Assembly (NCBI GenBank): GCA_903890485.1
Contig: CAITBM010000034.1
Span: 1-64,000, forward strand
Direction of reading: 5' to 3'
Length of the DNA: 64,000 nt
Source of the DNA: an uncultured Opitutaceae bacterium
GTDB lineage: Bacteria > Verrucomicrobiota > Verrucomicrobiia > Opitutales > Opitutaceae
The first letter of the stretch is position 1. Every line of letters begins with the position of its first letter. The notes under the pieces were generated by a model. That model searched no databases. It was not told the origin of the DNA and was given only the letters and a program-made list of their open reading frames with translations. A program made the translations under genes and the position numbers. This document shows positions 35,652 through 44,779 of the stretch, piece by piece.

Positions 35652-36556
35652 TGGCGCTCACCTCCCCCCAGGCCAAGAATCCGCTGGCGCTCCTTCGGCA
35701 GCTGGAGTGGCGGGTAAGGCACGCCGTCGAGAACATCCTCAGCGGCGAGTACCGCTCGGCTTTCCGAGGCCGCGGCATGGAGTTCGACCAGGTGGTCCGG
35801 TACGAGTTTGGCGATGACGTGAGGGATATTGACTGGAACGTGACCGCCCGTCTGGGCGAACCCTACCGCAAGAAATTCGTCGAGGAGCGCGAGGTGACCC
35901 TGCTCCTCGTGCTCGAGGATTCACCGAGCCTGGACTTCGGCTCGGGCAACCAGTCCAAGCGGGAGGCCCTGATCGAATTGGCGGGGCTGGTGATGCTTCT
36001 GGGCGCCGTAAACGGCGACCGCGTCGGCTTCGTCCACGCGACACCGGAGGGTCCTGTTTTCCGCGAGCCGGTGCGCGGCAGGGGACCCATCCTCCAGGCC
36101 GCCGCCTCGCTGATGGGCCGGGCCGCCCCGCCGCCGGGGTCCGCGGCTCCGGTGATCCCCTGGAAGTTCATCGCAAAGGCCGCACCCAAGCACAGCGTCC
36201 TGCTTTGGCTCGGGGACTTTCCCCCGAGGCCCGAGCCCGACGGGTGGCTGGTGATCCGGCGCCGCTACCAGACCATGGGCTTCCGCGTCGACGATCCCTG
36301 GGAGCGCGAGCTTCCGGGCGAGCGCAGCCTCACGGCGTATGACCCGGCTTCCGGAAGGCTCGTGACCCTGGAGGGAAGCGCCGCCGACCGGGAGGCCCAC
36401 CTGCAGTGGCGCAACCAGCGCGCCGAGAACTTTGAGTCCCTCTTCCCCGACTCGCTCAGCCGCCTGGTGGTTTCCACCGAGGAGGACCGCTTTGACGCGC
36501 TGGTCCGGTTTTTCCACACCCGCATGAGGGCGGGCGGCAGCCGGGGGCGCTGGTAG
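35651..36556 (+). CDS. DUF58 protein of the MoxR/Bat operon
   Basis: Probable VWA-related adaptor of the MoxR system; function unproven. The 301-residue protein has the DUF58 signature GRGMEFDQVVRYEFGDDVRD followed by IDWNVTARLGEPYRKKFVEE. It then has a VWA-like stretch LLLVLEDSPSLDFGS that keeps DSPS in the position of the MIDAS DxSxS. No signal peptide is seen. The ATG at 35651 overlaps the moxR stop. It is followed 15 bases later by batA. Confidence 0.9.
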   Translation: MALTSPQAKNPLALLRQLEWRVRHAVENILSGEYRSAFRGRGMEFDQVVRYEFGDDVRDIDWNVTARLGEPYRKKFVEEREVTLLLVLEDSPSLDFGSGNQSKREALIELAGLVMLLGAVNGDRVGFVHATPEGPVFREPVRGRGPILQAAASLMGRAAPPPGSAAPVIPWKFIAKAAPKHSVLLWLGDFPPRPEPDGWLVIRRRYQTMGFRVDDPWERELPGERSLTAYDPASGRLVTLEGSAADREAHLQWRNQRAENFESLFPDSLSRLVVSTEEDRFDALVRFFHTRMRAGGSRGRW

Positions 36557-36571
36557 GCGACGTCGACGGCC

Positions 36572-37603
36572 ATGCTCACCGCCGAACCCACCCTCGCGCT
36601 CGCCGCCTTCAACTACCGGCTCGCAGATCCGCTCTGGCTGCTGGCGCTGGCACTCCTGCCGGCAACGGTCTGGCTCCGGGGTCGCGCTCGGGTGCCGGTG
36701 ATGCTCGTGCCCTTTGCGGCGGCCTGGCACCGCTCCTCCCTCGCGGCCGCCTCAAACTGGACCGCCGGCCTCGCGGTGGCGGGCCTCGTGCTCCTGGTCG
36801 GGGCCCTGGCCCGACCCCAGAAGGTCGAGGACAAGCGCGAGGTGCGCTCCAAGGGCTACGACATCATGCTGGCCGTCGACCTTTCCGGGTCGATGCTGAG
36901 CGAGGACTACGAGAAGGATGGCGAACGGATAAACCGGTTGCAGGCGATAAAGCCCGTGATCCAGGCCTTCATCGAGAGGAGACCCTCCGACCGTATCGGG
37001 GTCGTCCTGTTCTCGTCGCGGGCCTACACCCTGGCTCCGCTAACAACCGACCACGCCTGGCTCTCCCGCCAGCTCGAGCGCGTGAAGATTGGGCTCATCA
37101 AGGACGGCACGGCCATTGGCGACGCCCTTGGAATCGCGCTCAGCCGACTGGACCAGGCGGCGCGCGAGCCCGGCGGGAAGAGGAAGGGAGCCTTCATCGT
37201 GCTCCTGACCGACGGCGCGAACAACATGGGGGCGCTGGCCCCGATGCAGTCGGCGCAGCTCGCGAAGGCCCGGGGGGTCCCGATCTACACGGTCGGCGCG
37301 GGCAAGGACGGATTGGTCCCCTTCCCCATCTTTGACGAACGCGGCAAGAAGGTGTCCTACAGCTGGGTCGAGGCGGACCTCGACGAAGGGGCGCTCAAGG
37401 ACATCGCCGAAACCACGGGCGGCCGGTTTTTCCGCGCGGCGGACACCGGGACGATCGAATCGGCCTTCGCCTCCATCGATGCCAGCCAGAAGATCGAGTT
37501 CCAGTCCAAGAGCTACCTCCTGACAACCGAGCTGTTCGCCTGGCTCGCCGTGCCGGGGCTCGCGCTCTTCGGCGCCGGCGCCTGGCTCTCCCGCCAACGA
37601 TGA
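36572..37603 (+). CDS. batA: BatA-like VWA-domain membrane protein
   Basis: Inner-membrane protein with a periplasmic von Willebrand A domain, implicated in oxidative-stress tolerance. The 343-residue protein has an N-terminal pair of hydrophobic segments. The VWA domain (about 95-300) carries the MIDAS motif VDLSGSMLSED, the Thr loop and LTDGANNMG, and a C-terminal membrane segment (FAWLAVPGLALFGAGAWL) follows. It overlaps the next VWA gene by ATGA. The metal site is intact. Confidence 0.92.
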   Translation: MLTAEPTLALAAFNYRLADPLWLLALALLPATVWLRGRARVPVMLVPFAAAWHRSSLAAASNWTAGLAVAGLVLLVGALARPQKVEDKREVRSKGYDIMLAVDLSGSMLSEDYEKDGERINRLQAIKPVIQAFIERRPSDRIGVVLFSSRAYTLAPLTTDHAWLSRQLERVKIGLIKDGTAIGDALGIALSRLDQAAREPGGKRKGAFIVLLTDGANNMGALAPMQSAQLAKARGVPIYTVGAGKDGLVPFPIFDERGKKVSYSWVEADLDEGALKDIAETTGGRFFRAADTGTIESAFASIDASQKIEFQSKSYLLTTELFAWLAVPGLALFGAGAWLSRQR

Positions 37604-39441
37604 GCTTCGCCTGGCCCCACCTCCTCTGGCTCCTCCTGCTCCCGGCGTGCCTCCTCGCGTACGAGCTCAAGCGCTCGCGGCGCGCGACCGGGACCGAGCA
37701 CCCCAAGATCCTGAGGGCCGAGGCCGGGCTCAACAGCGTGAACCTGGTCAGCGGAGCCCAGGGCTACGCCGCCCGGCGCAGGCGGTTCCTGCTGTGCGCG
37801 GGAATCGCACTCGGTGTCGTGGCGATCGCCCGGCCCCGCTGGGGCCGCCTTGAGGAGCCGATGTTCGACCAGTCCCGCGAGATCATCATCGCCCTCGACC
37901 TTTCGCGCTCGATGCTCACGCCCGACGTGAAGCCAACCCGACTCGACCGATCGAAGCTGTTGATCCAGTCCCTCCTCGACCAGCTCAAGGGCGAGCGCGT
38001 GGGCCTAGTGGTGTTCTCCGGCACCGCTTTCCTCCAGGCCCCTCTGAGCGCCGACTACGAGATCCTCCGGGAATTCCTCCCCAGTCTCGGGCCCGACTTC
38101 CTGCCTGAGGGCGGGACTAACTACCGCCAGCTGATCGACGCGTCGATCGAGGCATTCGGGGACAGCGCAGCCGCCGACCGCTACCTGATCATCCTGAGCG
38201 ACGGCGAGGCGACGGACGACGATTGGAAGTCCAGGGTGCCCGAACTCGAGAAGAAGGGCATCCGGGTGATCGGCCTGGGCGTGGGAACCTCGACGGGGGC
38301 GATGATCCCGGACGGCGCCGGCTCGTTCATGAAGGATGAAAACGGGGCCGTTGTCCTTTCAAAGCTGGAGAGCGGGACCCTCAAGGACTTGGCCGGGGCG
38401 ACTCATGGGGTGTACCGCGACGCGAGCGAGTGGGTCGACCTCTCCAAGGTGCTCTCAGCCACGGTGGAACAGGGCAAGAAAGGTCGCTTCGTCGAGCAGA
38501 GCACCGTGCGCTACGTTGAGCGCTACCAGTGGGCCCTGGCGCAGACCCTCGTTTGCCTGGTTGCAAGCTTCTGGCTGGAATTCCCGGTGCGCCCCAAGTC
38601 GCGCGAGATAAAGCTGAACGCTCCGGCGTTGCCCAGGTCCGCCGTGGCGCGCGCGGTGTCGGCGTTCCTCATAGCGCTCGTTTGGGCCTCGGCCGCAAGG
38701 TCGGCCCCGACCGTATCCGCGGAAAGCCCCCAGAGCCCCGCGGCCAATCTGTCGAAGGTGGTGGCCCGGCTCTCCTCAGCGGATCGCCGGAGCGCGGTCG
38801 ACTGGGTGGAACTAGGCAACGAAACGCTCTCGTGGGGCCAGCGGGTGAAGTCGGCGGGCCAGGAAGTGCAGGAGGGCCCGGTCCTCGATGCACTGGCTGG
38901 AGTCGACCTCGGTGAGAAGGCCGACCCTAAGGCCACCGACTGGGCCAAGATGCGCTCCGGGCTCCAGGACCTGCTGCGCAAGAGCGAGGACCAGAACAAG
39001 AAGGATGACCAGCAGAAGCAGGACCAGAACAAGGACCAAAAGCAACAGCAGCAGCAGGACCCGAAGGACGGCGAGCAAAAGAACCCCCAGGAGCAGCAGG
39101 GCAAACCCGACGACAAGGACAAGAAACCCCAGCAGCCGGCGCAGAACAAGGAGCAACGGGACGACCGGAATAGCACCCCCGACCGGCAAAACGCCTCTGG
39201 GGACATGAAGACGACCCCGACGCCAGCTCCCCAGCGCAGGGAGTCCCAGGAGCCAATGCAAAAGGTCGGAGGAATGAAGAAGAAGGAGGACGAGGATCCC
39301 GCCCGCAAGAACCCGGAGCTTGCCGTACCCCTGGAGAAGCTCGAGCAGATCAAGTCCGATGACTCCCCGGCCGAGCTCTTCGAGATGCTGCGCCGCGGGG
39401 AACCCATCCCAACGCCCACGAAAACGGGCAAGAATTGGTGA
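37600..39441 (+). CDS. batB: BatB-like VWA protein fused to a BatC-like region
   Basis: The 613-residue protein starts with two hydrophobic segments (about 5-20 and 62-75). A VWA domain (about 90-290) follows with MIDAS ALDLSRSMLTPD and LSDGEATDD, then membrane segments near 307-325 and 350-370. The last 240 residues resemble a BatC-type module: a short helical part (WVELGNETLSWGQRVKSA), then a long Gln/Lys/Asp/Asn-rich low-complexity tract (about 465-540) and an acidic, Lys-rich end. In most Bat operons BatB and BatC are separate genes, so this looks like a fusion. TPR repeats are hard to see in the BatC part. Confidence 0.85.
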   Translation: MSFAWPHLLWLLLLPACLLAYELKRSRRATGTEHPKILRAEAGLNSVNLVSGAQGYAARRRRFLLCAGIALGVVAIARPRWGRLEEPMFDQSREIIIALDLSRSMLTPDVKPTRLDRSKLLIQSLLDQLKGERVGLVVFSGTAFLQAPLSADYEILREFLPSLGPDFLPEGGTNYRQLIDASIEAFGDSAAADRYLIILSDGEATDDDWKSRVPELEKKGIRVIGLGVGTSTGAMIPDGAGSFMKDENGAVVLSKLESGTLKDLAGATHGVYRDASEWVDLSKVLSATVEQGKKGRFVEQSTVRYVERYQWALAQTLVCLVASFWLEFPVRPKSREIKLNAPALPRSAVARAVSAFLIALVWASAARSAPTVSAESPQSPAANLSKVVARLSSADRRSAVDWVELGNETLSWGQRVKSAGQEVQEGPVLDALAGVDLGEKADPKATDWAKMRSGLQDLLRKSEDQNKKDDQQKQDQNKDQKQQQQQDPKDGEQKNPQEQQGKPDDKDKKPQQPAQNKEQRDDRNSTPDRQNASGDMKTTPTPAPQRRESQEPMQKVGGMKKKEDEDPARKNPELAVPLEKLEQIKSDDSPAELFEMLRRGEPIPTPTKTGKNW

Positions 39442-41936
39442 AACGCATGCCACGGAAAATCATCCATTGCCTCGCACTCGCCCTGGTCGGGGCCGCAACC
39501 TGCCCCGCCCAGTCCGCGCACTGGGAGCCCCCTGGCGGGGCGCTCCCGGTGGGCGAGGTTTCATCGCTCCAACTCGTTTTCGACGACTGCACGCCCGATG
39601 ACGTCCCGGTTCCACCCAAGGTCGAGGGCCTCCGCGCCGATTACCAGGGCCAATCGAGCAACATCTCGATCATCAACGGGACGTACTCAAAGAACGTCAC
39701 CCTGACCTTTGCGGTCCTAGTCTCCAAGCAGCAGGACATCACGATTCCCGAATTCTCGGTTAAGACCAACAAGGGGCCTGTGCGCATCCCGGCCGCCCAC
39801 TACAGCCCGGCGGGCGCCACGGTCGGATCGACCGGGGTTTCTCTCGGGGACGCCGCCGCCGCCCGGCTTCAGCCCTCCCCCGAGACGGTCTGGGCGGGCG
39901 AGGTGTTCGGCCTCACCTACACGATCGACGTGGCCGACGGCTACTATCCGAGCTGGGGACGCGGCAATTTTGAATGGGACCCGAGCCCGCTCGTGGTCGA
40001 GGACTGGTCCCAGCCGGAACCCTACACCACCCGTGCGGCGCCCCCTCGTTCGGGGCTGTCGTACAAGACCCGCGCAATCGCGCCCACCCCCGGGCACCTG
40101 AGGCTCAACCCCACCAGCCAGCTCATCAACCTGAGCGTCGGGGTATCCGGGTTCGGTTTCTTTCAGCAGCGCCAGTACCAGCAGTTCGCCGTTCCCGATG
40201 CGCTCGCCTCCGTGGACGTGAGGCCGCTGCCTCCCGCCCCTTCCGGCTTCTCGGGGGCGGTGGGCGACTTCAAGATCGCGTCCAAGATCGTGCCTCGGGA
40301 GGTCAAGGCCGGGGAGCCCGTCACCTGGACCATCGAACTCTCGGGCTCCGGCAACTGGCCGGAGATCCGGGGCCTCCCGTCGCGCGAGGCGCCCCGGGAC
40401 TTCCAGGTCATCCAGCCCAAGCCCAAGCGGACGCAGCCCGCGGGCAAGCTTTTCGAGGGCACGCTGTCCGAGGACGTGGTCCTTGTGCCTACCCAGGCGG
40501 GGACCTTTGAGCTTCCTTCCCTGGACTTCATCTTCTTCGACCCGAGGAGCGGCACGTACAAGACGATCACGGCCCCCGGGGGCAAAATCACCGCAGACCC
40601 GACGGCTACCGCCCCTGCGCCCGAGCAGACCCCGCCCGCGGCCCCCGGGGTTCCCCGGATCTCGGTGGCAAGCCCGACCACCGAGGCGAAGGCCCCGGAA
40701 TTGCCCACCTCCGGGCTGGGCTCCCCGCTTTCCCTCACGGATGCGGCGCCCGCGCCGCTAAGGAGGCGCACCGTGGCCTTGGCCTGCGCCGCGCCGTTCC
40801 TGCTGGCCGCCGCATTCTGGTCCCTCCTCGCCTTCCGCAGGGCCGTCCTCACCGATCCCCTGCGCCCGCAGCGGGAGGCTAAGAAGCGCCTGAAGGGGAC
40901 GATCGATGGGCTCCGGGCGGCACCCGTTTCCGAGCGGACCGCCCTTCTCCTTTCCTGGCAGAAGGACTCCGCGGTCCTCTGGAACGTCGAGCACGCGGCC
41001 CCTGCGCCCGCAGCGATAGGAGACGAGGCGTGGGCCCTCCTGTGGTCGGAGGCCGACCGCTTTCTCTACAGCGCCGAGAAGGTGCTCGCGGCGGACTGGC
41101 CGGCTAGGGCGCAGTCAGCCCTCGACGCAAAGGTCCTCAGGCCCTTCAGCCCGGGCCTCCTCCTGCTGCCGCGCAACCTCTTGCCCTTCCTCCTTCTCGC
41201 GCTGGCCTTCGGCGCAGGTCCGCTTGGGGCGGAGCCCGACCCTTACAACAGCGGCGATTTTCCAGCCGCCGAGAAGCAGTGGCGCGCCCGGATCGCCGCC
41301 AACCCGCTCGACTGGGCCGCACACCACAATCTCTCTCTGGCCCTTTCCCAGCAGGATCGCTGGGGGGAGGCGACCGCGGAGGCGGCGGTGGCCTTCATCC
41401 AGGAACCCCGCGACCCGGCGACCCTCAGGCAGGTGGCTGTCACCGGCGACAAGGCGGGCTTCCTGCCCGAGCCCGTCGATGCCCTGATCAAGCAGGGTCC
41501 CCTGGAATCCCTCGCCAAGCTCGAGTCCCCGGCGGGCTGGCAGCGGGTCGGCATGGTCGCCGCCGTCCTTCTCGCCGTATCGCTATCGCTCCTTCTTGCC
41601 CTGGCGTACGGGACGGTCCGTCGCTCGTGGGCGATCCCGGTTGCTTCGGTCATCGGCGCCGTGGGCCTGGCCGCCGCAGCGGCCTCCCTCGCCGGGTACA
41701 GGGCCTATGGGATTGCCGCCGATCCGCGGGCCGTGATCGTCTGGAGCGCGGGCAGCCTGCGCTCCATACCGACCGAGGCCGACGTTTCGCAGAAAACCAC
41801 GGCCTTGTCCGCGGGCACCACGGCGATCGCCGACAAGGCCTACCTGCGCTGGATCCGGGTCAGCTTTCCGAACGGCCAGAGCGGCTGGGTGCTCCGCAGC
41901 GAGGTGACCTTCCTCTGGAAGTCGCCGCCGAGCTAG
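39438..41936 (+). CDS. batD: BatD fused to a BatE-like TPR and SH3 module
   Basis: About 832 residues, with a signal peptide (IIHCLALALVGAATCPAQS). The N-terminal 400 residues have the beta-rich BatD folds (YTIDVADGYYPSWGRG, VTWTIELSGSGNWPEIRGL). A membrane segment lies near 450-470, another hydrophobic stretch near 575-595, and then comes a TPR-like unit (FPAAEKQWRARIAANPLDW, AAHHNLSLALSQQDRWGEAT). The protein ends with two membrane segments and an SH3-like domain (IRVSFPNGQSGWVLRSEV). TPR plus SH3 is the usual BatE design, so BatD and BatE appear fused. The start is GTG at 39438, overlapping the batB stop, or the ATG at 39447. Confidence 0.85.
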   Translation: MKRMPRKIIHCLALALVGAATCPAQSAHWEPPGGALPVGEVSSLQLVFDDCTPDDVPVPPKVEGLRADYQGQSSNISIINGTYSKNVTLTFAVLVSKQQDITIPEFSVKTNKGPVRIPAAHYSPAGATVGSTGVSLGDAAAARLQPSPETVWAGEVFGLTYTIDVADGYYPSWGRGNFEWDPSPLVVEDWSQPEPYTTRAAPPRSGLSYKTRAIAPTPGHLRLNPTSQLINLSVGVSGFGFFQQRQYQQFAVPDALASVDVRPLPPAPSGFSGAVGDFKIASKIVPREVKAGEPVTWTIELSGSGNWPEIRGLPSREAPRDFQVIQPKPKRTQPAGKLFEGTLSEDVVLVPTQAGTFELPSLDFIFFDPRSGTYKTITAPGGKITADPTATAPAPEQTPPAAPGVPRISVASPTTEAKAPELPTSGLGSPLSLTDAAPAPLRRRTVALACAAPFLLAAAFWSLLAFRRAVLTDPLRPQREAKKRLKGTIDGLRAAPVSERTALLLSWQKDSAVLWNVEHAAPAPAAIGDEAWALLWSEADRFLYSAEKVLAADWPARAQSALDAKVLRPFSPGLLLLPRNLLPFLLLALAFGAGPLGAEPDPYNSGDFPAAEKQWRARIAANPLDWAAHHNLSLALSQQDRWGEATAEAAVAFIQEPRDPATLRQVAVTGDKAGFLPEPVDALIKQGPLESLAKLESPAGWQRVGMVAAVLLAVSLSLLLALAYGTVRRSWAIPVASVIGAVGLAAAAASLAGYRAYGIAADPRAVIVWSAGSLRSIPTEADVSQKTTALSAGTTAIADKAYLRWIRVSFPNGQSGWVLRSEVTFLWKSPPS

Positions 41937-41953
41937 CGCGAACGTGACGCGTG

Positions 41954-42511
41954 CTAGGCCTTGGGCCAGGCCGCCACCGTCTTGCGGACCATCCGGGACA
42001 TGGATTCCTCGGGATTGAGCGAGGCGACGTCCGCGACCGCCACCCAGGCAAGATCCTTGGACTCGCTCGTCACGACGAGGTCCTCCTCGGGGTCCGCCTC
42101 GAGCAGGAAACGCAGGTCGTGGTGCCAGTGGCCCGGCTCGCTTGCGCGGCCGGGGATCCAGTGCCTGTCGACGTCAAAGACGCTCTCCTCGATGACCCGC
42201 AGCCGCATGAGCCCGCTTTCCTCGCGGGCCTCGCGCAGGGCCACGGCAAGCAGGTCGCCGTCACCGTCGGCGTGGCCCCCGAGCTGGAGCCACTTGTCGA
42301 GCTTGCGGTGGTGGGTCAGGAGGACCCGCCTGCGATCCGGGCTCACGATCCAGGCCGACCCGGTCAGGTGCCCGGTAAGGCAAGTGCGCACGAGGCAGTC
42401 GACGTGCGCCTTGACGAAATCGATGGTCTCGGCAACCGCGAGCGATTCCTCGGGTCCCAGCTGCAAGAGCCTGTGCTCAAGCAAGAGCTCCATGACGCGG
42501 GCCCGGTGCAT
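41954..42511 (-). CDS. NUDIX hydrolase
   Basis: Hydrolyses a nucleoside diphosphate linked to another group; the specific substrate is unknown. The 185-residue protein has a NUDIX box around residues 79-101 (GGHADGDGDLLAVALREA followed by REESGL), including the catalytic REAREESG. The HHRKLDKWLQLGGH context is the form seen in a widespread bacterial NUDIX group. It is adjacent to the LOG gene on the same strand, with start and stop touching but not overlapping, and ends 17 bases from the convergent batD stop. Confidence 0.87.
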   Translation of the reverse strand: MHRARVMELLLEHRLLQLGPEESLAVAETIDFVKAHVDCLVRTCLTGHLTGSAWIVSPDRRRVLLTHHRKLDKWLQLGGHADGDGDLLAVALREAREESGLMRLRVIEESVFDVDRHWIPGRASEPGHWHHDLRFLLEADPEEDLVVTSESKDLAWVAVADVASLNPEESMSRMVRKTVAAWPKA

Positions 42512-43099
42512 CTACTTCTTGTGCTGATTCCTCCAGATGGCGTCGGCCTCGAATGACGCCGGGCAGTCCAGGAGCGGCCAGATCTCGTCAACGGCCTTCG
42601 CGACCGAGTAGAGGTCGCTTAGGCCCGTCGACTTGAACCGCTCCGCCGTCATGCGATCGAAGAACCTGATGAGGTCGTCGTAGTAGCCGTGGTGGTTGAA
42701 CACCACCACCGGCTTGTCGAGTCGATTGATGTAGCGAAGCGTCATGATCTCGGTCAGCTCCTCCAGGGTCCCGATCCCGCCGGGCAGGGCGAGGAAGGCC
42801 GTTGCCCGCTCCTCCATGACCCTCTTGCGCTCCCTCATCGAGTCCACCGTGATCAGCTCGTCGGCCTGCTCGTAGGCCAGCTCCCTCTCCTTCATGAAGT
42901 GGGGAATGACGCCCACCACGTGGCCCCCGGCGGCCTTCACGCTCCGGGCGACCGATCCCATCATCCCCGAGTTGCCTCCCCCGTAAACCAGGCCCCACCC
43001 ATTGGCCACCATGCTCCGGCCCACGGCCTCGGCGCCCTCATAATACCGGTCGTCGAGGTGCCGGGAGGAGCTGCAGTAGACGCATAGGAGCTTTGCCAT
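42512..43099 (-). CDS. LOG-family nucleotide-5'-monophosphate phosphoribohydrolase
   Basis: Likely releases a base from a nucleoside monophosphate (cytokinin-activation-type or salvage enzyme). The 195-residue protein has the TIGR00730 features: LCVYCSSSRHLDDRYYEGAE, GGGNSGMMGSVA, and the hallmark PGGIGTLEELTEIM. The ATG at 43097-43099 is better than a start six codons upstream. It is divergent from gluQ and upstream of the NUDIX gene. A lysine-decarboxylase annotation, common for this family, is a misnomer. Confidence 0.92.
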   Translation of the reverse strand: MAKLLCVYCSSSRHLDDRYYEGAEAVGRSMVANGWGLVYGGGNSGMMGSVARSVKAAGGHVVGVIPHFMKERELAYEQADELITVDSMRERKRVMEERATAFLALPGGIGTLEELTEIMTLRYINRLDKPVVVFNHHGYYDDLIRFFDRMTAERFKSTGLSDLYSVAKAVDEIWPLLDCPASFEADAIWRNQHKK

Positions 43100-43153
43100 G
43101 GTGGGTGAAGCCGCCACGATGAGGTCTGCAGTCCCTGAAATGAATCAAAATTC

Positions 43154-44026
43154 GTGAAATCTGTGAACCCCTACCGGGGCCGCCTGGCGCCCTCCCCGAC
43201 CGGCCATCTCCACCTCGGGCACGCGAGGACGTTTTGGATCGCTGCGCAACGGGCCAAGCGTTTCCAGGGAACCCTCGTCCTGCGCAACGACGACCTCGAT
43301 GCGGCGCGCTACCGCATGGATTTTGCGGCGGCGATGCTGGAGGACCTGCGCTGGCTGGGGCTCTCCTGGGCCGAGGGTCCGGACGTGGGGGGGCCCTTTG
43401 CCCCCTACGACCAGAGCCTGCGCCTGCCCCTTTACCGAAGGGCGCTGGAGGTCCTCCACGCCTGCGGCGCCATCTATCCCTGCTCCCGGTCGCGCCGCGA
43501 CGTGATCGAGGCCGCAGGGGCGCCCCACGAGGGGGGCTCCGACGACGAGCCGCTCTACCCGGCCTCATTCAGGCCCCCGGCAGGCTCCCCCCTTCCCCCG
43601 CTCGAGTCCAAGATCACGGTCAACTGGCGCCTGCGGGTGCCCGACGGCGAGGTCCTCCGGTTCGTCGACACGCGGCTCGGCGCCCAGCAGGCGGTCGCGG
43701 GAGTCGACTTTGGGGACTTTCCGGTATGGAGAAAGGACGACTGCCCGAGCTACCAACTGGCCTGCGCGGTGGATGACGCGGCGATGGGGATCACGGAGGT
43801 TGTGCGCGGAGAGGACCTGGTTCGTTCCACCTTCCGGCAGCTGCTCATCTACAGGGCGCTCGGAAAGCAGGCGCCGGAATTCCACCACTGTCCGCTCATG
43901 AAGGACGAGAAAGGGGTCAGGCTGGCTAAGCGCCACGACGCCCTGAGCCTGCGCTCGCTGCGGGACCGCGGCGAGCGGCCCGAGGAGATCCTCAAGTCCT
44001 GGGAGGTCCAGGAGCCGACCACCTAG
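43154..44026 (+). CDS. gluQ: Glutamyl-Q tRNA(Asp) synthetase
   Basis: Attaches glutamate to queuosine of tRNA-Asp. The 290-residue protein is a GluRS catalytic core without an anticodon-binding domain. It has the class I HIGH region in APSPTGHLHLGHARTFW, LRNDDLDAARYR and a KMSKS-like segment in GVRLAKRHDALSLRSLR. The length and missing C-terminal domain set it apart from GluRS. The zinc-site Cys pattern of E. coli GluQ is not obvious (only HACGAIYPCSRS). The start is GTG at 43154. It is divergent from the LOG gene. Confidence 0.9.
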   Translation: MKSVNPYRGRLAPSPTGHLHLGHARTFWIAAQRAKRFQGTLVLRNDDLDAARYRMDFAAAMLEDLRWLGLSWAEGPDVGGPFAPYDQSLRLPLYRRALEVLHACGAIYPCSRSRRDVIEAAGAPHEGGSDDEPLYPASFRPPAGSPLPPLESKITVNWRLRVPDGEVLRFVDTRLGAQQAVAGVDFGDFPVWRKDDCPSYQLACAVDDAAMGITEVVRGEDLVRSTFRQLLIYRALGKQAPEFHHCPLMKDEKGVRLAKRHDALSLRSLRDRGERPEEILKSWEVQEPTT

Positions 44027-44119
44027 TCCTCCCAAACCGCTCCTTGCCTCGCACCAGTTTCGCTGGTTGTTTCCCGGAGCACCTCAAGCGCCATCCCCGG
44101 TCTAACCCCGTCCGCGCCC

Positions 44120-44674
44120 ATGAAACGAATCATTCCCTGGATCGCCCTCTGCCTCCTGCCCATGGCAGCCTACCCCGACACCATCGACCTGGGCTCCCAC
44201 GGGTCCCTATCGCTCTCCGTGCCCAGCGGTTGGAAGCTCTCCTCGCACAAGGAGGAGGACAGCGGCTACGCCCTCACGCTCTCCCCGCCGGCATCGGAAA
44301 ACGCGAAGTGCCTGCTCAACATCACGTTTGTCCCCGAACCCAAGCCAGTGGCCAAGGAGTCCGTCGACGAGCAGGTGCTCTCCGTGTGCGACCAGTTCGT
44401 GGACCAATCCGTCGAGAAGAAGAAGGTCCTTCGCGAGTTTGGACTTTCGGGAGGCGCCTACGGCTCCTACTGCGTCTTTACCGACGCCTCGATGGTTGGA
44501 CAGCCCTCCAAGCATGACGAGTTCAAGGTCATCGGGATCGGCATCATCCATTTCAGGGACGATGTGATGGCCGCGGTCAGCATCGCGGCCGACCAGGAGG
44601 ATGGCGGCGACTTTTCCGCCATGCTCTCTGCGGTCCGAGGTGCGACCCTCTCGGCCGGAAAGACAACCCCTTGA
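44120..44674 (+). CDS. Secreted protein of unknown function
   Basis: No recognised domain. The 184-residue product has a signal peptide (MKRIIPWIALCLLPMAAYPD). The mature part starts with a beta-rich segment (GSLSLSVPSGWKLSSHKEE) that resembles small proteins with an uncharacterised periplasmic beta fold. Three Cys are present in the mature part. Context is a set of unrelated small genes on the plus strand, so no role can be inferred. Confidence 0.72.
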   Translation: MKRIIPWIALCLLPMAAYPDTIDLGSHGSLSLSVPSGWKLSSHKEEDSGYALTLSPPASENAKCLLNITFVPEPKPVAKESVDEQVLSVCDQFVDQSVEKKKVLREFGLSGGAYGSYCVFTDASMVGQPSKHDEFKVIGIGIIHFRDDVMAAVSIAADQEDGGDFSAMLSAVRGATLSAGKTTP

Positions 44675-44779
44675 GGTCGACGTCACCTACCCGAGGAAAA
44701 AGCTCCTCATTTGCAGCCTCGGGCCCCTGCAAGGACGCCAACGTGGCGGTATCCCCGCTCGCCCGGTATCCCCATTCCC

